DNA of 64,000 nt from assembly GCA_032719365.1 (NCBI GenBank), contig CM064872.1, positions 52,566,891-52,630,890 of the forward strand, written 5' to 3'. Under the pieces are notes generated by a model. The model made no database searches and was not told the origin of the DNA. It saw nothing but the letters and a program-made list of their open reading frames with translations. Source of the DNA: Prinsepia uniflora (lineage: Eukaryota; Streptophyta; Magnoliopsida; Rosales; Rosaceae). Positions 1 to 9,613 of the stretch are shown one piece after another. A program made the position numbers and the translations under genes. Positions within the stretch are counted from its first letter, which is position 1. Each line of letters starts with the position of its first letter.

Positions 1-254
1 ACAATTCACATGATGCTGCAAATGAATATACTCACAACTCTACTCAAATATTACTTTTGGATCCAAATATCTCTCAAACCAAGGGTAGAAAGGAGGACAA
101 TGGTCAAGGACAATCTTCCAAGAGGATAAAAAGTAGGATTGAGTTGAGCCAGAGGAAAAATAATAGAAAATGTGCTTTATGTCACGTGAAAAGTGGACAT
201 GATGCACGAACTTGTCCTTCGAACCCTAAGAGAAAAAAAAAAAAAAAAGATTGA
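1..254 (+). CDS. FAR1/MULE-type zinc-knuckle protein, C-terminal end (partial)
   Basis: An open frame enters from the left edge (first full codon at base 3) and ends at a TGA at 252-254. About 83 residues are visible. The end is very basic and carries a single zinc-knuckle-like motif, CALCHVKSGHDARTCP, followed by a lysine run. A C-terminal knuckle of the form CxxC...GHDxRTCP is typical of FAR1/FHY3-related transcription factors and of the MULE transposases they derive from; that is family knowledge, and the SWIM and transposase-like domains that would prove it lie outside the window. It could therefore be a host FAR1-related gene or a MULE transposase. The lysine run is encoded by a long A-run near 231-248, a likely site of length change. 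Confidence 0.6.
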   Translation, partial: NSHDAANEYTHNSTQILLLDPNISQTKGRKEDNGQGQSSKRIKSRIELSQRKNNRKCALCHVKSGHDARTCPSNPKRKKKKKD

Positions 255-2925
255 TTGCTACAAATTAAGGTAAGTGAAGGTATCATTTCCTACGTTTTTT
301 TTATTTGAAGGTATCATTTGCTACGTTTTTCTTATTTTAGCTTATCGAATATATATTTTTTCTTTCTAAATCATGATGCCATTTACTGTTTTCATGTTTA
401 TAGGAAACTCAAATAAAAACAAATATGATAAAAGGGTCTATAAAGAAAAGAAAGAAAGGATATGAAAAAAGATCCTGCGCATGATAATTTCTATATTTTC
501 CTTTTTGTAATTGTAAGAAAGAAGTAGCCAATAATAATGTTGTTGCTTTTTAATGTAGTTTTTGTGATGAAATTGACAATTGGATGAATTATAATTAATA
601 TTGTCTTTAATTTGTGTACTACAATTGCTTATTTGAAATCCTCAATTCAATTCTTATAAACCCAAAATGATCATCACCAAACATTCACAGCTTCTACATT
701 TCAAAATTGCAAATGGCAACCCTTTATGCAGTTCATGTCATGCACATAAGAAAGTTAATCTCAGACCATTACCATACTACAATTCTAATCAACGAGGTAA
801 AAACAAAATCAAATCTTCGTTGTGCAAACTGAGAAAATTAATTAAAAATTCTTTCCTTTAACACAAGCCAATCCACGTGCATCCTCGTTGTTTTCTTACT
901 TCAGCTCCATAAAATTCGTAAAGAAGGTCCTGGTTAGAGCAGATTCTCCAACAAACGAAGCCACCAAAAGATGCAAAGCCTGTAACAAAATTACAAATCC
1001 AAGAGCTGACATAACAATTTGAACAACGCAAGTAATATTTGAATCCTCATATATTGATATCCACAAAATGAACCAGATGATGAGTTAAAACTTCATAAAT
1101 AAGTTAGTAACTAACAAAGGAACCATATACAAACCTCCTAGACACACATTCTCCCTGCACTGGCATACAAAACTGAACATACATCTTCTACTCTATATCC
1201 CTGACAATTCATCAAATCTTACCATAAGTCCATTCTATCTTAATGTACTTTGATTTGAAGCTTACTATGAAATATTCAATCACCTTTTGGAAAGCATCAC
1301 ATGTTGTTCCTCAATCATTCCAACCTATTCATACTTTTTTTTTTCTTTTTGGAATAAGCAAATAAGTTGTCAACCAGAATCAAGATAGTCAAGTACATTA
1401 ACTGAGCGGAAATTAACAAGAAATTCCTAAGGAAGCCAACCAAGATTTTAACCCCCTCTCCAAACACCACTTTCTTTTACTCTTTCCCGACACAAAATTC
1501 AATCAAAGGACCAGTTTGACCCTTCCGTTCTGTTCCCATTGCCAGTTTCGATGACAGCCATCGGGTCTGGTATTTCCTGCAAGGCGGTTCTTGGCTTCTC
1601 ATCCAACCTATTAATAATTTAGTTTGAGACTTACTATGAAATATATTCAAGCACCTAATAGTTTATTTTCTTTTTAAATGGATAATTCTTCCTCAATCCT
1701 TGCAAAAAAAAAATTGAAACTGAAATTTCAAAACAAATAAAAACCAAACATGCATTGGAAAATTTCTCCAAATATAAAGAATTTTCTCAATCCTTCCGTT
1801 TAGTGCCGCATGAAGTTGAAGAAGCTGGTAATCACTCCAGGCATGGTGGCCCTGCGTGTGCTTTTTTTTTAAGGTTTTAATATTTAATTTTTTTTAATAA
1901 TCTACATGAACCTCTTCACTGGAATCTCTAACCTGTTCCAATATTTGAAAAAACGGAAAAATAATTAAGGGACTATCTCTATCTTCCATCAAACATTAGT
2001 GACAAATACAATGATGCAGATATTAGGAGCGGTGGAGGACGAGAAGGAAGCAGCAACTTGGGTGGGGGAAATTACAGTGTATAGGACGAAGAGAAAGGTT
2101 TGTATCGGCCAAAAAAAAAAGGACCGACTCTCAAGGCCTAAAAAGAGTGTTTAATTATATATAAAATTTTGTTTTGAAAATAAATTTTAGTTAAAATAAA
2201 TTAAGAAACTTTTGATTAAAAAATAAATTATTAATTAAAGGCCAAAAAAGATTGTAAATTTAGATGTGAATATAATTATCCCTTGATCCTAACTCGTATA
2301 TAATAATTTATATAAATAAGAATTTTTTATATTAAAAAAAAGCTGGTACTATTCTTTTCCTTTTAATATATTTAATTTTACAATTTCATCCATATAGTTA
2401 TTATCTTGATGTTTAATATTTGAATTAAGCATATGTTACGTAAGAGATTAAGAAAATTTAAGCAAATGAATGGCCATTTTTCCATTTATATGTAGATTTT
2501 AGTGGAAGCGAAATTTCGTCCACAGAAGAAAAACAAAAGGAATGTGTGATTAGTATCTGTAAGAGTGAGATAAATCTTATCTTCGGTTAAGGAAGTCGGT
2601 TTGCAATTTTTATGGCTTTAGACCAAAACCATCCTAGTATGTTCTTCAAATGTAGCAGGCCTCGAAAAATATATGCAATTTACCGATTCTTTCTCTCTGT
2701 TACATCGTTTTGTTTGGGGCGCGTTCATATATGTAAATTGACGACGTATTCTACATTTTTGTAGATATTGAGAGAACTTATTTGAGCTATACTCTCATCT
2801 GTTATTCATGTGTAAATAACAAATCTTCTATCCCACTTCTCCTTTAAATGTTTCTCTAAATTTTGTAAACTTTGAAAATGTGTCAAAATTTTCTTTTATA
2901 AAGAAAATCCATACATATATGGAGA
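255..2925. other. AT-rich non-coding DNA
   Basis: No supportable gene. The stretch after the FAR1-like stop codon is AT-rich with several homopolymer runs and would include its 3' untranslated region. The open frame at 667-861 has no recognisable motif. Phrases near 1259 and 1629 repeat weakly (CTTACTATGAAATAT followed by TCAA.CACC). I see no complete mobile element here. The base composition differs sharply from the G/T-rich LTR element DNA that starts at 2926. Confidence 0.6.
276..337 (+). repeat. Two-copy tandem repeat, about 31 bp
   Basis: The phrase GAAGGTATCATTT(C/G)CTACG plus a T-rich tail occurs twice head to tail, just after the FAR1-like stop codon. The copies differ by a few bases. 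Confidence 0.7.
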
Positions 2926-3455
2926 TGTAAGACCCGTGTCCTGTAGGGAACGGTGAATGATTCCACATTCCTACGAGGGGGGAATGATCTGGGAGGGGAA
3001 TGGTGGTGTGCCTTAAAGGTGTAGGCACACACCTATCTAGCGAGGCCTTTTGGGAGCTCAATGGTTTTGGATTCCTAGGGAACTCCAAAGTTAAGCGAGT
3101 GGAGGTTGGTGCAATCTCATGATGGGTGACCCACTGGAAAGTTGCACCGTGAGCTCCAGGGAACAAAACCCTTCAGGCTGGGCTGGTTCAACTAGTGAGT
3201 CTAGAGGGGACAATCTCGTGTTAGGTAGAGTGGATCACTGCGTAACACTGATCTAAACGAGGCCTTTTGGGAGCTCAGTGGCTTTGGGTTCGGCTGGAAC
3301 TCCAAAGTTAAGCGAGTTGAAGATGATGCAATTCCATGATGGGTGACCCCCTGGGCAGTTGCACCGTGAGCTCCCGAAAACAAAACCGTGAGGGCGAGGA
3401 GACCCAAAGCGGACAATATCGTGTTAGAGTTGGGTCCTGACTGAGGAGGGTCGGG
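2926..3455 (+). mobile_element. Cassandra TRIM, first LTR (composite, split by element A)
   Basis: It begins TGTAAGACCCGTGTCC, as the other Cassandra LTRs in the window do. It holds two 5S-rRNA-like modules, each with GTTAAGCG and then GATGGGTGACCC (near 3090-3140 and 3308-3365). Each 'module' is preceded by GAGGCCTTTTGGGAGCTCA, so two LTR copies appear fused, the second lacking its 5' part. The LTR breaks at 3455 in TCGGG and resumes at 12927 with TCGGG and a CTGATA end, followed by a primer site. Element A therefore landed about a dozen bases from the 3' end of this LTR. Cassandra LTRs are known to carry 5S-derived RNA polymerase III promoter sequences. Confidence 0.85.
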
Positions 3456-3587
3456 CGTAACGACCCGTCCCGGAATTCGGGATTAGATTTGTAACTAATC
3501 ATGATTAACGGGGTTAATCGGTGATTAGTTGGGTGAAATCGGACAAACGGTGCAAAATGACCGTTTTGCCCCTAGTCGTGGGTAAAA

Positions 3588-3770
3588 CATTGACTTTTAG
3601 TTCAGACGGTCAAACAGACTTTGACCGATGACCGTGACGTAGTCTGAGACGTCACGAGTTCATAGACAGGTGGCACGTTCGATTCCGACATTCGTGGTGA
3701 AAGTTATGACGTTCAGAAGTTCAGGGTCATTTCCGTAATTTGGACGAAGTATGGGAAAATGTTGACTTTT
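3588..3770 (+). promoter_or_regulatory. W-box / ACGT cluster in element A 5' LTR
   Basis: TTGACTTTT (3590), GGTCAA (3608), TTTGACC (3620) and TTGACTTTTT (3762) are W-box cores (TTGAC or its complement, bound by WRKY factors). GTGACGTAGT (3633) and GACGTCAC (3648) are ACGT/bZIP-type cores. The same order recurs in the LTRs of F (from about 34490) and K (from about 57930). That the block drives transcription is inferred from motif content and its position in the LTR 5' part. Confidence 0.45.
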
Positions 3771-5935
3771 TGATCGGGAGGTCCGATGGCCAAGGGACAA
3801 GGACCGTTAGGAAGGTCTCGAAGCCCTGAGTACAACGACATCGGGTGACCAAGTTACGGGTCACGGAAGTTGGAGGGCATTTTGGTAATTCTGCGCGACG
3901 GTTACTGTTCACCACCGTGAAACAGAGTCTGCACGGCCATGCCGTGGTGCTTCGAGCAATCCCATTGTTTAATCTTGATAGTGGCTAGCCAGAGTGAATT
4001 GTTTAAGTGTTTTGAGGACGTTGGGAACATGGCTACACGGCCTGGACAGAAGCAGAGCACGTGCAAGAGTTTAAAATTGGTTGGGTTTTGTTTGCGGGAA
4101 GCAATTCTCAGTGAGTCTGAGAGTGTTCCCCACGAGTGTTGGCCGCTTCGATCGATTATCTGAGTACTGGAGGATGGGAGGTTCATTTCGAACCAAAGTG
4201 AGGGCTGAGAGTTGAGAGAAAACGGGGGTTCTGGGAAAATCAGTTTTGGGGGGAAATTCAATTTCTCAATTAGGAGTCGAGTTGAACGAAACGGAGAATT
4301 GTTTTAATCCTCTGGGATCATTTGCAAACTAACCACATCAATTTCGGGGGAAATCTAGCACATACGGGCCATGAACGGGAGCCCCTGGTTTTAGAGATTT
4401 TCGAGCTTGAGGTCGACAACCTCCATGTAATTTTCCCTCAAATTGACGGTGCTAAAGTGTTCGTTTAGGTCTCTGGAAACTACTGTCTAAGTTAATTTTG
4501 GAATGGGGTCGAGTTGGGTGAGTTTCGTACTTCGACCCGTTTGGATGTTCGAGTTCGAGTTGATCGATTTGGGGCTGTGTTGACTTGAATGAGGGACACA
4601 GACCTTTAATTAAGTATGTTGCGAGTCCATCTGATTGATCTATTGAAGAAATTAGTTAGTTTATCGCAGGGATTGAACCGGGTCACACACGCGGATCGAC
4701 GGCCCGTTTACCAGGGAAACGGGTGAAGAAGACGTACTGTAGCGGGAATTGTAGCAAGCGCGTGGGCTCACGGGCAACCACTCACGGCGGCACGTGAGGA
4801 CGCGTGGACCCGAATTTCAAGGTGAGTTCAACACGACTTTTGTCCTATACAATGTAACGAACATTTTAGTATTGGTTTCGAATTTATCGGACACCGTTTC
4901 GATGTTATTCCGAGGGTCCGAAGATGTATGTTACGTTTGTAATTAACGATTAATTCCCGGAAAATTATGGGAAATTAGTATGTTGATATCTAAGCCCTTA
5001 GTGACACTAAAGTATGTTTTCGGACAGGATTTGGAATTTCTGGAAAATATCGGAAATTACGGGCATGCGTGCGGCGCGAAACCGAACCTTAAGAATGGTG
5101 TGTGAGTGGACGTTGCTTTCAAATTTAATGCATGCATAAATTATTTCTATGATTTATGATTATGATTATAAGTTGTGATTGATTTTGATTTCCGTATTTA
5201 TACGTATTTTTACTTTACATGTGAAATTTACACGTATTTCGAAACTATGGTCACTCGTGTGCTTAATGATGGTTTAATGAAAGAAGTTATATGAAATGGG
5301 TATAAAATGAGTTAAGAAGGTTGTTTATGATTTGCGAGTGTGACTTACGATTTTGACACGTTTTTCGAGAACGTTCCGGATTTGCACGTTTTACGAGATT
5401 TCGAGTTATTGTGATTTGATCACTGTTGATGTTTGAATCGGGGAATTAAAATGAGACTTGTGATTTTGAGGATTTTAAAAATGGGTTTTGAGTATGTTTT
5501 GCTTGGATCGTGATTTTGGTGATAATGGTTGTGGTTTTGATGTGTTGAAAATGAGATTTGAGAAAGAAGTGATTTCTACGAATTAAAATGGATTTGAAAA
5601 AGGTGATTTCGGGCTTGATGCTCGGGGCACAAAAGTAACTTTGATTTACGAGAATTCGGTTTTCGGAAATTTAAAGTGGATTCTTGGTTTGGGTTCGGGA
5701 TGATGCTTCCGGATGCCGGCTTACGGAATCATTATTGCGAATTCGAATTCGGGAATGAAAAAGGATTTAATAAAGTGATTTGGTATAATTGTACATGCCC
5801 CGTGTGTGATGGTGATTTGAATATGTTTTGTGAAGTATGATTGGGAATTCGAATGTGGAAACTCGGACCATGAGTCCTATTGTGGAAAATGTGATTTTGG
5901 GATGGATCCCACGTTGTCGTGTTCGACAAATGTTT

Positions 5936-6185
5936 TGGGGTTTAAAGACCCGTCGAAAACTGTTTTGGGTTTAAAAACCCGGGTACTATTGCTGGAGCAC
6001 GTTTTGAGTTTAAAGACTCGGTTAATTAATGACGGGGGAGGGCCCTTAATGAGTTTAAAGACTCGTGAGTTTAAAGACTCGGTTACTGTGATACCCCCGA
6101 GGCCTATTGATTATGTTCTGAGTTTAAAGACCCGTTGATATCCCGGGAAGGCCTGTTTATGCGCATGGTTTTGAGTTTAAAGACT
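5936..6185 (+). repeat. Diverged GAGTTTAAAGACTCG array, 5' LTR of A
   Basis: Eight or so copies of G(A/G)GTTTAAAGAC(T/C)CG stand at irregular spacing, several marked by paired GAG...CTC or GGG...CCC ends. Each unit is a small interrupted inverted repeat. Element F carries the same unit in its LTR (36600-36815), although most of the rest of those LTRs differs. Confidence 0.85.
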
Positions 6186-6658
6186 CGAGCGCACTTGATA
6201 TCCAGCAAAATGATTGACTTGTGATTTATTGATGATTTCTGATGTTTCAGTTGAGTTGGGCAGTGGCCCGGTATATGGTTGTTGGTTTTGGATCATGTTG
6301 TGCATTTGGTTTTGATTCGTGGTTTTGGGCTGCGGCCCGGTGATTATGATTGCGGGCTAAGACCCGATGGTTGAGAAAGGAAAAATGATTTTGAGGTTCA
6401 TACCAGTTTTTCCTTATGTTGAAATTCGATACACAGTTTTTCTTATGTGGAAAATCTTAACCGATTGCGAATTGATTTTTGTATGCATGCATTCGTTTTT
6501 ACGCGGAGGGTAAAAACGTTTGTCGTAACTGTTTTGCTAAACTGATTTATTTTTGTCCACTCACACCTTTTGGTTTTTATTGACCCTCCAGGTCGTGGCG
6601 CGTTGTTCGAGGCTGTACGAGGGGCGGAGGCATGAGTAAGTACGTGTGGCTATCCCTG

Positions 6659-6708
6659 GTTTGGCAAGTACTGAGGGTAACTTGGGATTTTCAGTCATCT
6701 TGCTAGAC
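6659..6708 (+). other. LTR-terminal hairpin, A 5' LTR
   Basis: GTTTGGCAAG (6659-6668) can pair over all ten positions with CTTGCTAGAC (6699-6708), with two G-U pairs. GGGAGCAG follows. It lies about 55 bp before the LTR end, where B, C, D, F, J and K have an equivalent stem. Confidence 0.6.
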
Positions 6709-6764
6709 GGGAGCAGAACTGGGCTCGGTTATCGATGCCCCTTTCGGGGGCGGTCCTGTCAATT

Positions 6765-6776
6765 TGGTATCAGAGC
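6765..6776 (+). other. Primer binding site of element A
   Basis: TGGTATCAGAGC starts three bases after the LTR end. It complements the 3' end of plant initiator tRNA-Met, the usual primer of plant LTR elements. Confidence 0.9.
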
Positions 6777-6804
6777 GCTAGGTTGCTGATTCTGTTGCCA
6801 CATC

Positions 6805-6909
6805 ATGCCTCCGGAGCGTAAGCCTCGTGTGCGACCTGGTAGTGAGACGAGTAGGCGAGGGTGTTTGGGACCTCGTGTTAGATCTCGGGTGAGATTGACC
6901 CTGGTTTGA
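6805..6909 (+). pseudogene. gag-start relic of element A
   Basis: A 34-codon frame starts ATGCCTCCGGAGCGTAAG (MPPERKPRVRPG...) and ends in TGA. It starts 29 bases after the primer site. Ty3/Gypsy gag proteins of plants often begin MPP followed by basic residues, so this looks like the only remaining scrap of the parental gag. D (23373) and E (31743) keep similar ATGCC(T)(T/C) starts at almost the same distance from their primer sites. Confidence 0.45.
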
Positions 6910-9613
6910 GGGTCAGATGTCGGGTAGTGGACGCTGTGAACTGCGATTTGTTAGACGTAGAATTGTGTGGGTCGCAAGGACGAACCAGACCGGTGGCTGG
7001 AAGGCCGCATTTTTGGGCAAATTGTACTTTCTCTTAGGCCCTACTGGTCGAATACGAACTGGCTGAGCATTGGATATTGCTCGGGGACTGGGTATGTCAG
7101 TGATGACATGATTGGTTTGGTATGAGTTTGGACTCAGGAGGAGTCCAGATGTGGATGCGGGACTCACGATGAGTCAGGATTTTGGGTTAGGAACGTGAGG
7201 TGAGTCATAATTTGGTGTCAAGGCTCGAAAGGAGCCAGAAAAGCTGAGTGAGGAACGTTTGGCACTTAGAATGCCAAGGGCCAGTTTATGGTCAGGTATT
7301 GAATGAGTTAGAAAATTGTGGCTTGGTTTTGTAGGACTGTGGTCTTGTGAAGTTTAGCTGATGGTCGGGGGTACTTGGTGTAGTGGTAGTAGTTGAGAAT
7401 TCGTGGGCGTTCAGGGAACGTCCATTGTCCTGATGTGGATTGTCGGGATGGTGGTACCCATGGTTGCGGGGTACGAGTAGTGATGCGGGATCGTCGCTCG
7501 GTATGAGCGGAGATCCAGGGCTACCCACTGTGCACACGGTGTGCTAGTGTGGATGTTTGTATGTTGGCGCTGGTGCTAGTGTCAGTGAGTGAGATTGTGT
7601 TGAGCCACGAGTTGGGGTGTGACTCTGTCATGATGAGAGTGCGTTGGTATTTGAGATTTAGTAGTGGTTGACCCATGGACTGGATAGGATCCAGCGGAGA
7701 TTGTGAGGTATTGGGGTAAGTCCCAACAGTGACGAGGTGACAAGAGTTGAGTAATTCCCAGTCGGAATCGGTGTATGTGCATAATTAGTCATTAATTGAC
7801 ATAAGGTCTGAGTATTGGGCTGATTGTGGACGCGTGGTTGTCCAAGTGAGTTACGGATGTAGGGAGTCCGGCGGTTGGACTTGACATCTCATGGGGAGTG
7901 TGTCTATTTTCAACGTAGGTGGAATCTTAGTTCCAAGGAGAGTTGTGACTGTGGGACGAGAGGAGTGCTCGTTTCCGCATAGGTACTAGGTATTCCGAAG
8001 TCATTAGGGATGACTTCTTACCTTCTGCCCTGGCAGACGTTGATCGCGGATACCAGTACGATGAGCGTGTATTGGGTGGTGGACCCATGTGTGTTTTGGG
8101 GTCATCGGGTGGAGTTGCATTCCCGAGGTTGGGGTAAACGGGATTCCCATTTTCTGCTTGGTGGCAGACGATGTTGGATATTCGGTACGGTGGGTGCAAT
8201 GAGTTATGTTTGCACTCACAGAGGATGGATGTCGATGACATCGTATTGGATCATCCTTGGTCTCTCCTAGGTGGAGTGGCAGGATCGATATGAGGTAAAC
8301 AGAGGGGATCCACGGAGTGGATGTGTTACTTTGTTGAATGATTGATTGGAGGAGAAAATAGTTGAGGAGTGTTGGGTGGTTGACAAGAATCTAGTGGGTG
8401 TAAGACCCTATTATCGGGTTCCAGGTGGATTTCCAGCTGTGAGCATGTGTGGATCCTAGGTGGACCTGGTTGATGAGGCTGTGGGACCTTGGACGTGGTG
8501 ACGATCTAGGATCGTGGTGTTACCAGTCGGGTGACGCGGTAACGGACTCGAATTTCGGTCGCCTTGATCAGGCTAGGTGAAAAGCTTCTCGCTCTGTCGT
8601 AAATGTTTAAATATGAGGATAGTTGGATTGAACTTCTTTTCGAAGTTAATCCGTACTCGAGCGAGTGGGAACGTTTATGTTTTGGACTCGAGGCTTGACC
8701 CGTGGATGAGTGGATATCCAACAGGGTCTAATTGGTCAGTCGTAGAGATGGGCGATTGGGATTGGCTTCTTTTCGAAGTCAATCGGATGTGACGTGGTAA
8801 CCGTTGAGCGAGTATAGATTCGGGGTTGGTGCGCCTCGGTAATTGTGAGTAAGATTAGATGCCCTTTCGGCATGACTGTACACGCCTTGGTGAGCGTGCA
8901 TGGATTGGTACATCTTGGATGACGTGTTTGGGAGTCGATTTTGTGTTACTGGTCGGGTGACCGTGGGACCTAGAATGGATGATGAGTTGGAATGATCAAT
9001 TTGTCTAGTATGAGATTGGACAAGAAACCCCAGTGTCAGGTTGTGATCGACTATGAACCTTGTAGTGGACATGTTGGAGATGGGTGTACGTACCCTGTAC
9101 AGTGTACGAGGATTGGTACCGGACGGGCCGAGTGGTATCTAGTGACGGTACGTGGGAGGTACCAGTGGTGTGGTTGTACGTGTTGGCATTCGGCTTAGTT
9201 CCGACACACTTGGAGTTGTTGCGAAACTGGAATTTGAGCTTGATATATGCCGCAGGGTTGGGCTTTCCCTGCGAGATGGGATCGTGTTATTGATCTGACG
9301 CTACTTTGAGTGCCACCAATTGGCTGATGATTGGCGCTTTACTAGGGCGGTAAAGCTTAGTGGGGATCAATTTCACTTGAGGTGGTCGAGTGTGGTCAGT
9401 GCGACGTGAGACTATGATGGGACCTCTGAGCACAAATGGGTTTAGCTGGTGTACGGGTGTACACGCGTTGCGAGGTCGAAAGGTTTTCCACGTGGTAGAT
9501 GTGGAATAAGGATAATTGGAAATTTCGAGAACAAGACTGGTTTTAGGAGGGAGAAACAGTTGAGTTTTGATCGGTTGGAATTTCAGGGACGAAATTCTTT
9601 AAGGGGGGAAGAT

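Larger units (their letters stand above)
3456..6761 (+). repeat. Element A, 5' LTR
   Basis: It is 3,306 bp long, beginning CGTAACGACCCGTCCCGG (TG changed to CG) and ending CGGTCCTGTCA. In order it holds W-box and ACGT motifs (3590-3770), a GC-rich hairpin (about 4756), a GTAACGAACATTTTAG block (about 4854), TGTGAGTGGAC with ATGCATGCATAAA (5101-5140), a GAGTTTAAAGACTCG array (5936-6185), ATGCATGCATT (6483), GTCCACTCACA (6555-6565), CTCCAGGTCG (6587), and a terminal hairpin (6659-6708). Compared with the 3' LTR it lacks about 20 bp near 3838 and has one extra array unit near 6066. Confidence 0.92.
6762..9613 (+). other. Element A internal region, non-coding
   Basis: 2,852 bp without a credible long open frame; sense frames are full of TGA and TAG. 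Repeated phrases stand out: GGACTC...GGAGTCCAG-type units at 7125-7230, GGTATGAGCGGAGATCCA at about 7499 (also in J and K), and hairpin-like GAACTTCTTTTCGAAGTTAATC at about 8628 and GGCTTCTTTTCGAAGTCAATC at about 8763. It ends with the purine tract at 9601-9613. Confidence 0.8.

Noticed and set aside
667..861. 64-codon open frame with two CxxC-like cysteines
   Set aside because: Isolated, AT-rich surroundings, no recognisable domain or gene context; not called.
6765..6776. tRNA gene fragment at TGGTATCAGAGC
   Set aside because: It is a 12-base complement to the tRNA 3' end placed after the LTR, a primer site; no cloverleaf is present.
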